Assembly: GCF_030864355.1 (NCBI RefSeq)
Contig: NC_083398.1
Location: forward strand, 744,001-808,000
Direction: 5' to 3'
DNA length: 64,000 bases
From: Cutaneotrichosporon cavernicola
Lineage: Eukaryota; Basidiomycota; Tremellomycetes; Trichosporonales; Trichosporonaceae
Shown: positions 33,773 to 43,478 of the stretch, piece by piece
Numbering within the stretch: the first letter of the stretch is position 1
Layout of the letters: every line of letters starts with the position of its first letter
Position numbers and translations under genes: made by a program
The notes under the pieces: model-generated
Seen by the model: only the letters and a program-made list of their open reading frames with translations
The model's database searches: none
What the model was told of the DNA's origin: nothing

Positions 33773-34801
33773 GCCAAGAGAGTGCCAAGAGCAAAAGCCT
33801 GTTGCCAAGCTGTTCAGGGTAATCCAAGGGACCATACAAGGCACTGACAAACCACCGAACCCCATTCGAGCCTTGGGAGCCAAGCAGGCATGCAGGCACA
33901 TTGTACCCAACATCTTCCCTCTGCTCTTATGCCCATATACCAATATGCTTGTTGGGTGGTGCCAAAACTCATTTGGTAGCGCCACTCACCTTGCTATGGC
34001 TCGGATCTCGCTTGACATCCACGCCATCCTCTCCAGATCTTCATCCTCCGTGCAATCAACCAACCTGGAATCCTCACGGCCCAGCCCGTTGCTCAAGCCA
34101 ACTGGCCAGTTGATGACCTGTCGCCTACTCCCATGTTCTATCTTCAGACTCCACGCTTACGCAGCGCAGCCACGCAGGCTTACCGCACCCCATTAGTCTG
34201 CGCAGCCAGTGCTATGTATGGCGCGATTTCTCCCCGGCCCCCGTGGTCCACGTCTTCAGCCGAGGGTGTTTGTCGGACATTAATCAATCTCCGTAAATGT
34301 CAGACATATACATTCCACGTAGGGCCACGTACGCTTGGCAACCGGCGAGGCCAAGCATTGCCAAGTCTTGGCGGCTTGGCACACTTGGCGTCTAATATGG
34401 ACTGCCTTGTGAAATGAGCCATTGGGTGTGGTCTGGACACCTGATCAGGCACATCTACCGAAGATGTTGGAGCGGCACGGACTCGGCATTTTGCCGGTAC
34501 AATCGTGTGGCACCGTGCAGGGCAACAGAGCCTCCAAATGGTAGTGGCACCTGACTTGTGACTCGATGACTGAAAAACATGCACTCTGATGAAACCGGCT
34601 GGCACAGCACTAGCTCCTCTGTTTTGGGAACAACCAACACACTACATGCCAGTAGAGAGCTATAGAGAGAGCAATGTGAGAATCGGTCATCCCTGAACAA
34701 TACGGGAGCTTCTTACTAGCACAAACAGACATGACGCCAAGCACCCCTCACGCGCCAAGTGATCGGCCAGACAGCGAGGGGCAGACGTCACGTGGGCCAA
34801 G
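33773..34801. promoter_or_regulatory. Cluster of 13 GCCAAG (PacC/Rim101 core) sites upstream of RIM101
   Basis: GCCAAG occurs at 33773, 33784, 33804, 33879, 34350, 34360, 34736, 34754 and 34796. The reverse complement CTTGGC occurs at 34334, 34367, 34375 and 34384. PacC binds GCCARG; chance expectation for this hexamer on both strands in about 1 kb is about 0.5. The cluster begins about 360 bp upstream of the RIM101 ATG, with a tight triplet at 33773-33809 and a group of six at 34334-34389. Autoregulation is inferred. Confidence 0.7.
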
Positions 34802-35100
34802 ACAATGGTGATTTTATGACGGTGATGTGGATGAGACATGGTGCCGGCATGGTTGGCCAAACCATACAGTGATGACGAGTGGGAGTGGGAAGACGTAACC
34901 CCATCTTCCTTGGATCGAGACCCATAGGATAGGTGGTGTGGCGACCATCTGTGATTTGCCTCAAGCAAAAGCCCAACTGGAACAGATTGAGGAACCATTC
35001 GGCATGCGCAACGCGACATCTTGTGAAGTCGCCATTTCAGTTCGGCAGACTCTGTCTGCATGCACCACATCAAAACCATACAAAAGCGAGACAAAATGAG

Positions 35101-35207
35101 GGCTTCTCCGGGACTCGAACCCGGGTCAAGCACAGTCGTGTTCACGACGGGACAAGCCAAAGCTTACGTAACCCGAAGCGCTTATCTTACCCCTGGACCA
35201 AGAAGCC
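35101..35207 (-). tRNA. tRNA-Pro(CGG), intron-containing
   Basis: On the minus strand, acceptor arms GGCTTCT and AGAAGCC pair over 7 bp. The T arm is CCGGG-TTCGAGT-CCCGG. The anticodon stem AGCGC pairs with GTGCT across an intron, and the loop reads TTCGGG before the intron, giving anticodon CGG (Pro, CCG codon). The intron is about 37 nt, inserted after position 37, and contains CCCG able to pair with the anticodon, as expected for fungal pre-tRNA. CCA is not encoded. Confidence 0.9.
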
Positions 35208-35735
35208 GTCGATGATTTTCATTCCCGGTGGATTGTTCATGTTCTGATAACGAGTGGGAGGCGATGCGATAGTCAGTTCTTCGGAGGGCTCGGTCTTCAA
35301 GAGGCCTTGGATGTTGGGAACCACCAACTTTTCCCGCGACTCTGATCCTACCAAAGGAAGGTCGCTGACATTGAGTATGTCAATGGCCCGGCTCCCTCCT
35401 CCAATTCTTTCGAGCTTGCGGGCTGGCTATTTATTAGAACAATGAAGGGGCTAAAGGAGGACGGCTAAAGGAGGCGAAGATTGAGAGTGATTTTACTGTC
35501 AGACAGCAGGAGAGTGGAGGGAATGAGACATTCGAAGGGTGACGGAGAAGATATTATTGAAAAGGAGTAGAGAGTAGGGTTGGATGGAGGAAGGTGGGGT
35601 AACGAGGATGATGAGAAGAGGGACCTTGAGTTTAAATACGTTATCAATGTACGCTGCATCGAAGGTTGCGAAGAAGGTACTGTAGGCTCGGTGACGAAGG
35701 TGAGTATGGCAAGCTAAGATGTAATTGAGCGTTGT

Positions 35736-36251
35736 TTACAAGATGTTGCTGTGTTTGCCGCTTCGGGTTCGGCTACCGGCATTGGCTGGACGTGAGATGT
35801 CGCTCGGTGTGTTAACAGTTGTGCTGTCAAAGCGGCTGTTGGTGTCTACGGTCTGGGTCCCACTATGGTTTCCGCGTACGGACAGCCTCTCTAGTAGAGG
35901 TGACTCACTCCTACTTGCACTTCGCAGCCCACACGTAGGACTCGCTCGTCTAGCGATACCAACGCGTCAACTCACACCACGCTCATTGGGAACGGCATCG
36001 GTATTTGGGTGATTATTCCCTCGGTAGCCAGTGGTGAGGCGAAGAGGATGCTTCTCAAGACTCCTCTCGAAACATGGATGAACCGGCAATATCGCGGCCA
36101 GATGTGGGCGGACGACAGGAGGGAGGATAGCTGAAGGTAGCTTTAAGTATGCCGTTAGTCGTGCTGCAAAGCAGATCGCGTAGGATATGGTCGCTTGCAC
36201 GAACGCCTGCCAAAGCTGCCAACACTGTGTGACTTCAAAAACCTTACATCC
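35736..36251 (-). pseudogene. Possible decayed coding segment (single frame, one internal stop)
   Basis: On the minus strand one frame stays open for about 172 codons apart from a single TGA near 35976. The first half includes a hydrophobic part (ATISYAICFAARLTAYLKL) and the second half is Ser/Thr/Arg-rich (LLERLSVRGNHSG, STTVNTPSDISRPANAG). The TGA sits inside GTGAGTTGA, so an intron is an alternative, but I found no acceptor that keeps the frame. The plus strand also has an open frame at 35928-36134 preceded by a CGCAG acceptor-like site. The family is not recognised; it may be a relic, a spliced gene on either strand, or chance. Confidence 0.25.
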
Positions 36252-36283
36252 CTATTGCGAAAATACATCACCTCGCTCCCAGT

Positions 36284-37425
36284 CTAGAGCTTGGCCTTGG
36301 ACGCAGGGCGGATGAGTGCACGGCCATTCGAGAGGCAGACCTTGCCGCCCTCGACCTTGGACTCGAAAATGATCTCCTCAAACCCGTCCTTGTCGAACTT
36401 GCCGGTCTTCCAGGCCGACGTAACCACCTTCGCGCCGGGAATGACAGGCGAAGCAAAGCGGCACTGGTACTCCTTCAAGTTGGTGGCGTCGCTCCCACCG
36501 AACGCCTTGAGGAGGCCGTGGGCAGTGGCGTTCCAGCTGTACAGGCCGTGGATAATGGTCTTGTCGCCAAAGCCCATCTTCTTTCCGGGCTCGGGGTCGG
36601 CGTGGAGCGGGTTGTAGTCACCGTTCAGGCGGTACAGGAGGGCGGTGTTGGCGTCCGTCTGGTCCGAGAAGGTCGTGTCAGGAGCCTTGCCCTTGGGCGG
36701 GGGGAAGGCAGCGTTTGACGGGCCCTTGGGACCGCCCCACCCTCCCTGACCGACGAAGAAGGACGAGCTGTCGATGGAAGCGTACACGTCGCCGGTCTCA
36801 ACGTCGACAATGTCGCTGCGCGTGTCGACGACCGAGCCGGGCTTGCCCTTGTCCCACACGCCGGTAACGGTCTGGCGAATCTCAAACTTGCGCCCCTCCG
36901 AGGAAGTAGGGAGCTGCTTGAAGACCTTGATGTGGCGCTGGCCGTCGACGACGCGGCGCGAGTCGAACTTTGGCACATCGGGGATGGCGACTGCGCGCTG
37001 GCTCGCGTAGAAGTCGATCACTTCAGGCGTGTCCCTCTTGAAGGGAAGGATGATGGGGTAGGTGGGGAAGACCTGGAAGTTGGGGTGGAGCTCCTGTCAA
37101 GTCAGCGAGGATCTTTGGCAGCTTGGCACGGGGAATTGGGCAACGCTATTGCTTCCCACCACCTGTGCCCTGTCAAGGAAACTGAGGTGTGGCGGTGAGC
37201 TGCACGGCATTCCCTCTAGGTGATACGCCGATCAGAGGCCCAGAGGAGCTGCCCTGTGGACAGTCATGGCCAGACCGCTGGCAGCTTTCCCGCTCGTGAA
37301 CTCACATAGAGGAGGTGCAGCTCGTCCGCGGTCGCGCCGATCGAGTTGGCGAAGAGGAGCGCATCGCGCTTGAGCCAGGTCACGGGGACCGGGGGGTACT
37401 GGAAGCCGACACCGGGGTTGGACAT
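36284..37425 (-). CDS. Peroxisomal enoyl-CoA hydratase 2 (MaoC/hot-dog)
   Basis: Hydrates trans-2-enoyl-CoA to (3R)-hydroxyacyl-CoA in peroxisomal beta-oxidation. Exons 37306-37425 and 36284-37093 (minus) with a 212 nt intron give 309 residues. The catalytic hydratase-2 motif is in YRLNGDYNPLHADPE (Asp-x-Asn-Pro-x-His), followed by GFGDKTIIHGLYSW. The double hot-dog length fits the stand-alone form of the hydratase domain of multifunctional enzyme 2. The last three residues are AKL, a type 1 peroxisomal targeting signal. It diverges from POM152. Confidence 0.92.
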
Positions 37426-37817
37426 GATTGTTTCTGAGAGTGAGAGAAATGGAGAGATCAACGTTAAAGCAACAAGTGGGCAGGTAATATGGTGTGCTGG
37501 TACTTGTGGGAGTTGCCGGCTTACGGACGGGATATAACCGGCTGCGTGCTGCAATGATCATCTTCGGAGGTCAGTCATGACATGCCACGACGCTCAAGCA
37601 GGCCCTAAACCGACCAAATACACGTGGCTTGTAGGCCCGTTTTTCTAAACAGGCAAAAGAAAGCCAAAGGTGCCTGTTGAATACCAATGGCGAGCCTATT
37701 ATCCACGCGACTCTGATGATCTCGTCGTTCTGCTCCCGCCGGGGCCCATTCCATCTCAAAGTTGGCGTCCGTCACGACGAACAACATCAACAACTCCACG
37801 AGACAGATGCCGCAGCC
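37426..37817. promoter_or_regulatory. Divergent promoter, hydratase / POM152
   Basis: 392 bp between two outward-facing starts. No peroxisome-proliferation or oleate element is recognised with confidence. Confidence 0.4.
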
Positions 37818-40800
37818 ATGAGTACATCTACACCTGTCAAACAGGGTACTCCGATCACTCCGGTCAAGCGGGAACCGCCGCTACTCCCGGCTCAGCTCGA
37901 GCCCGTGATCCCGACAGCATGGCTCGCGCCCGACGAGCAGCGCCGCCTCGTGCTGTGGACGTTTGGGTTGATCGAGGTGCGTCGCCCCGCAGCGGAGCTG
38001 ACGTCAGGTGATGAAGGTGTGGGACTCAGTCGCGCCGCACTTCACTGAGCTCCCCACCACTCTGAGTACAGTGACGCGCGTTCGCGGCCCGTGGAGCGCC
38101 GCGATATGGACTGCTATCGAGGTGACTGCCGTGCTTTCCATCTCGCTGCTTAGGATACCGAACCTCTCCCCAGAACGGAGGAGTTTGATCATCATGGTGC
38201 CATTATTCACGCTGTGGAACATCGTGTGCTGGTTCCTCGCAGACGTAAGCTAACTAAACGTATACCGCCAGCTGACGCCAGCCCGCTGCCTTCATCCCCA
38301 AGGCCTCCATGTTCGGTGAGCTGACTTTATTGTATCGCGGGCTGACCCCAGGCCCGATTCACCTCGGCGAAGAAGGATTCTTCTGGGGATGGCTCTCCTT
38401 GGGCGGTCACTGGCTCTCGCGCCTGGTCTTCGGCCCGCCCGAAAACATCAGCGGCATGTACAAGATTCGCCTCCTCCCCTTTTCGACCGCGACCCTCAAC
38501 CCCCTCTCGCTCACGTACTGCCTGCCACCCGGGTCGCGCGAGCCAACCTACATCCCCGTCGTGTTCAACAATTCCGCTCCGTACCAGGTGTCGTTCATCC
38601 TGCACTCTCTCGAGACGCAAGGGCTCGAGGTCGAGAGCGTGTTTGCCGACAAGATGGTCGTCGCACCCGGATGGCACAGCATCCGCCTCGAGGGCGAGGA
38701 GGATGAGGACGCCGACGCTCACAACCTCCAGAAGATGGTCAGGCGAAACAAGATCCTTGAGCTTGAGCGCTACCACTCCGTGCGGCCCAGCGAGGCTCTC
38801 AGCGTCATCCCGCCCGACCTCAGCGCGTCCGAGACGCTCCTCTTCCTCGTTGTCCGTAAACCGGGCGTCATCACGCTCAACCGAGTCGTGGACCGGCGGG
38901 GCGACCAGTTCAACCTCGCGCCTCACAGGGAGGCGGTGGTGATCGAGTGTCCGTCTGGCGGCGACTTTGTGCTCGACGAGAGCAAGGGCGGCAAGCTAGT
39001 GCCGTACAAACCCAAGGCCAAGCCCGTCGTCCGCTGCATAGGCCAAGAGGAGGTCATCATGTTCAGCGCGCGTGGTGTTGCACCTCTCAAGGCGCTGTGG
39101 AAGCAATGGATCAACGGGGTGCTCGTCAACCAGGGGGCCATCGAGGGCATCGAGAGCACCAAGGCCATCTCGGATGGTGAGATAGGTCACTTCCGCCCAG
39201 ACAAGGCGACCAAGTCGCACGTTGTACCTCTTCGCGTCGAGCACAATAGAGCTGGCAAGCACCGCGTGTCCCTCACGGGCGTCGTCGACGCTCTGGGCAA
39301 CACGTACACGCCGGGCAGCAACGCGTCAACCATCGAGTTTGATGTGCTGAACCGCCGCTCTGTGTCGTTTGACTGCCCCCGCCCCATCCAATTACTTGTT
39401 GGCGGCACGGCCCGCCTGCCCATCAAGGCCGATGGGCCTGTCGAGCACCCGATGGAGATCAGCTACCGCGTCATCGCGCCCAACGGAGACCAGGAGGTTA
39501 AGAGTATCACGGTCGACTCGGGCGACAGTGGCATTGTCGTCGACAAGCCCGGCTCGTTTGCCCTCCTAGACGTGAGTGGCACGTGCCCCGGCACGATACT
39601 GGAGCCTGCCAAGTGCTCCGTCCAGCTTGTTCAGCAGCCGACCGTCGACATCAACGTCGTCACCATTCACGAGTGGTGCGTACCTACTATTAGAACGTAG
39701 TTGAGCTAACCTCAGTGCTGTCGACGTCGGCGTTAGCGTCACCTTCGAGTTCACGGGCACGCCTCCTTTCACCGTCCACTGGACCGAGAAGCGCAAGGGC
39801 GAGAAGCCTACGGAGAGGCGCAACCTCTTCAACAGCCCTGTGGGACAGCTCGACCTCCGACCCGACAAGGAGGGCAAGTACACCTACACGTTTGATTCGC
39901 TCTCGGACAAGCGTTACGACAAGATTGCGCTCAACCGCGCGCCGATCACGCAGGTCGTACACCCACCTGCGAGCGTCGAGATCCTTAGCAGCCGCCGGCT
40001 CAAGTACTGGGCCTGCTCGCCCGACGAGGTCAACATCGATCTGGCCATCAAGGTGAGCTCAAAGCTCCCTTTGACCTACTGACATCCAGGGCAACGATCC
40101 GCTGCAGCTCACGTACCGCGCGTCGTGGGAAGGCAACACGCACAACATTACTACTTCCGTCAAGTCGGGTAACCAGCGCCTGACGGTGCCCGTACCCCAG
40201 AAGCTCAACTCGAACTCGGGCAACGTCGGTACGATGACTGTCACACTCGTGTCGATTGAGGACGCCAAGGGGTGCATTAAGCGCCTGCCCTCGCACCAGA
40301 TCGACGTTGACATCGACCGCCAGCTGCCCACCGTGCAGTTTTCGCGTCCGCAGCAGGTCACTGTCAAGGAGGGCGAGAAGGTCGACGTGCCACTGCGCCT
40401 GAGTGGAAATGGTCCGTGGAAGGTCACATACACCCTCGATGACAAGGAGCAGAAGCCCGTGTCTGTGCGCTCGTCCAACAGCCCACTCACGTTCATGAAC
40501 AAGGGAACGTACAAGCTTGTCAAGGTCGAGGACGCACACTGCGCAGGTATTGCAGACCCCGCCTTCTTCTCGATCGCGCACAAGCCGCACCCGGCGGCGT
40601 CGTTGACAGGCTCTGGGCTTGCGACGCGCGACGGTACCGTGTTCAAGCACAAGGGCTTCTGTGCAGACGAGAGTGACGCGGTCGCGGTCGCGTTCTCCGG
40701 CGCGTCGCCGTTCGTGCTCAGCTACAAGTACAAGTTTGACGGTTTGCCAGCCAAAGAACGCACACTCAACAGCGCGCAAGACATGGGTGTGCTGCACCTC

Positions 40801-41766
40801 GACACTGCGCCTGGGCATCACTTGTACGAGTTTGGCACCGTTAGCGACTCAAACTACCAGAAGACACCGGTGCACTTCTCACTTGAGCACGACGTGCACT
40901 CACGGCCCTCGGCGACATTCGCCAAGCAGAACTCCAAGTCTTTATGCCGCGATGCAGCGCTGCTCACCGATGCGCGCATCAAGCTCACCGGCAAGGCGCC
41001 GTTCGTTTTACATCTCGGTGTCAAGGGTCCGGCTGGCGCCGACGTCCATTCCTACATGGTCCAGGTCCCGGGTTCGGAGTGGAAGGTCGAACTGCCCAAG
41101 GTGATTCTGGCCGACGTGGGGCGGTACGAAGTCTCGCTCCTGGAGATGAGCGACGCGAGCGGGTGCGGTTACGCGTTCGAGGACGCCGCGGTCCTCTCTA
41201 CTTCCGTGGATGTGGTAGATACGGCGCACGTTGTGCCCATCTCGCACGACGTTGACGTGTGCGTTGGCGACACGCTCGACTTCCTCTTGCAGGGCACAGC
41301 GCCGTGGATTGTCGAGTATGCGTGGGACTTGCAGACGTATGCGGTCACATCGAGCGCGCCGCGATTCAGCCGCTCCGCCGACGAGCCCGGTACTTTCTCC
41401 ATCACGAGCATTGCGCTCAAGGACCGCGCCGGCAACCCACAGTGCGAGCGTTCCGTCGAGGGACTCGTACGTAAGGTGCACCCGCTGCCAGAGGCACATA
41501 TCGAGAACGGCATCAACCACCTTCATGAGGGCGACCGGCCCGCCTTGTTCTACGTCAGGCTCACGGGCACACCGCCCTTCACATTCTCCTACACCAGGTC
41601 GGAGGTGCACTCTGGTCGGCCGCGGGTCGTCGAGACCCAGACCATCACAGACATCTGGACGGATACGTACTTCATTAGCTCGAGCGCGCCAGGCGACTAC
41701 ACCGTCACGAGCGTGTCGGACAAGTACTGCCGCTTCCCACGGCTGAGTCGGCGCGACGACGTCTAG
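37818..41766 (+). CDS. POM152: Nuclear pore membrane protein Pom152
   Basis: Integral pore-membrane nucleoporin that forms the lumenal ring of the nuclear pore. Exons 37818-37976, 38008-38244, 38282-38315, 38352-39675, 39716-40052 and 40090-41766 give 1255 residues (yeast 1337). The short N-terminal part faces the pore; hydrophobic segments near AIWTAIEVTAVLSISLL and IIMVPLFTLWNIVCWFLA cross the membrane. The long C-terminal part is a chain of Ig-like beta repeats with recurring phrases such as GTPPFTFSY, GTAPWIVEYAW and GKAPFVLHL. IPVVFNNSAPYQVSFIL opens the lumenal part as in Pom152. All five introns are 31-40 nt. Confidence 0.92.
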
Positions 41767-41871
41767 TGATGCCAAGTACGTTGCCAGCCGCAGGCTTGTG
41801 CCGGCCACCAGATCGCCAGATGAAGAGATCGAAGCCCATAGACCGCATTACAGTTACATGCATACAGGTAG

Positions 41872-43328
41872 TTACGCGACGAGTGGCACGAAGCACGAGT
41901 CAAGTGCGCGGAGTTGTGCGAACTCGTGTGTCTTGACAGAGGGACACTGCGCCGCGACTTCGGCGTATACGTCGCGCGTGAGGCCGAGGACGTCATCGGC
42001 TGTGGCTATCGTCAGCTCTGAAGAACCCAGGTAGCTAACCCTTTTCCTTGCCTGAATACCCGTACTTGCCTACTTGGACCCACACGCGCGCCACAACGTC
42101 AAGGATCCGCCCACGCCACCTGTCGACCCTTCCAGCTCCCCGGAGAGTCTTGAGGAGGGCGAGGAGAGTCGACAGATTGGCAGCGTACAACCCGAGCCTA
42201 TTTGGCGTGGGTTCGTGCTGCAGCGGCGCGAGGAGGGAGGGTACAATAGACTGGTGTCAGCTGTGATGACGGCCTTTAAGCTACCTTGAGCCACCGTGCG
42301 ACACCAGCCCCAAGGACGCCGATGAGCGCTTCCGCATTCTGCGCAATGTCAACCAGCACGGTGACGGCAGAGGAGCTCGCATACGTCCACCCAACCACTA
42401 GCGCGCGGTCCACGATGTCAGCGTATGCCAGCGCCTTCCTCTCTCCCTCCAAATGTTCCGCAATAGAAAGGGTGACGGGGAAGACGTGGTATAGCGGCGG
42501 GTCGTTATGCAGGCTCAGTGTGTGTGTGAGGCTCTTGAGCAGGAGCGTGTCGAGTCCTCGCCGCCGCAGCTCTTCCGGATCGACCTTGTCGATCCAGGAG
42601 GCGAGGACGCGTGCACCCCTGTCCCGCCACATGGGCTGCCAGTCGTCCATCATCGTCAGCGTCGGTGGAAGGAGCAGGCTCAGATGCCGCTCTACCTCGG
42701 AGGCCGAGAGCTGCGATGCGCACCACGCCAGCGCGTTGTCTACTCCGGGCGTCTTCCATGCGCTGTCGTCGTGCAGGTCGTCCATGGCATTTGGGCCGCC
42801 GTGTGGACGGGAGCGCGCGCGCGTTCCGGCCGAGAGATGGGGGTGGGAGAAGGTGGTGCGGAGGGGGTGTTGGAGGAGGTGGAGAGCTAGGGACGAGGCG
42901 TCAGGCGGGGTGGGGATAACGAGGGGTTGAGAGGAGGGAGAGGAGGGGGGCGAGAGGGGAGAGGGGAAGTTGAGCAGGATTGCGGGGAGGAAGGCTGCCG
43001 ACTGGTCTTCACGACTGAGCTTGTCCCATTCTGGCGAGGTTACGGCGGTAGCAAGTTCTCGTAGTGCCGCAGCGGCGGTGCGCTGGAATGCCGGACCAGA
43101 GGCTGGGGTCAGTTCAGAGGGCGTTTATAGCTCACGGTCATCTGGTGGCACAAGACGGGAGGCGATAGCCTTGAGCTGCGCCGCGAAGGAGCTGTCGGGG
43201 GGTGGTGCAGTCGCCGACTCCGTCGATGGCTGCGGCTGAGCCTCACACGGAGAATCTGGGAGCTCTTCGATCGTCACGGGCGGCTGGCGCCTCGTGTGAG
43301 AGCCGGTGACCTCGTCGATGATGGCCAT
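41872..43328 (-). CDS. TTI2: Tel2-interacting protein 2 (TTT complex)
   Basis: Component of the Tel2-Tti1-Tti2 co-chaperone that matures PIKK kinases (TOR, ATM/Tel1, ATR/Mec1, Tra1). Exons (minus): 43136-43328, 42285-43102, 42040-42250, 41872-42005; 451 residues. The conserved Tti2 core is WKTPGVDNALAWCASQL, then LLLPPTLTMMDDWQPMWRDR and GARVLASWIDKV, followed by ELRRRGLDTLLLKSL; the LLPP-LLDD-RG pattern is the family signature. The N-terminus is Pro/Ser-rich. Introns are 33, 34 and 34 nt with GCTGACxCCAG-type ends. It shares a 150 bp divergent promoter with COG1. Confidence 0.85.
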
Positions 43329-43478
43329 GGCAATGTTGCAATGTCAACAATCTCGGTCACCTCCACCTCAATCTGACCTCACCCCTTTCCCACGGTCACT
43401 TCCACCTCCACGCACCAGCTCATGCCACCCGAACACCTAACGTCAACACCATTCCATCTACTCACGTAGCTCAAAACC
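43329..43478. promoter_or_regulatory. Compact divergent promoter TTI2 / COG1
   Basis: Only 150 bp separate the two start codons. The COG1 side is pyrimidine-rich. This is the tightest divergent pair in the window. Confidence 0.5.

Larger units (their letters stand above)
33416..36283. other. 2.9 kb region between RIM101 and the hydratase gene
   Basis: Holds the RIM101 upstream region, the GCCAAG cluster, tRNA-Pro and the possible relic, each described separately. The part at 35460-35640 is pyrimidine-rich on the minus strand, like gene leaders elsewhere in the window, but no gene follows it. Confidence 0.5.

Noticed and set aside
33416..33985. N-terminal extension of Rim101 upstream of 33415
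   Set aside because: The upstream open frame is pyrimidine-rich leader and overlaps GCCAAG sites; the ATG at 33415 gives a normal Rim101 start.
34687..35160. Minus-strand 157-codon frame
   Set aside because: It overlaps the tRNA-Pro gene and the GCCAAG sites and has no family features.
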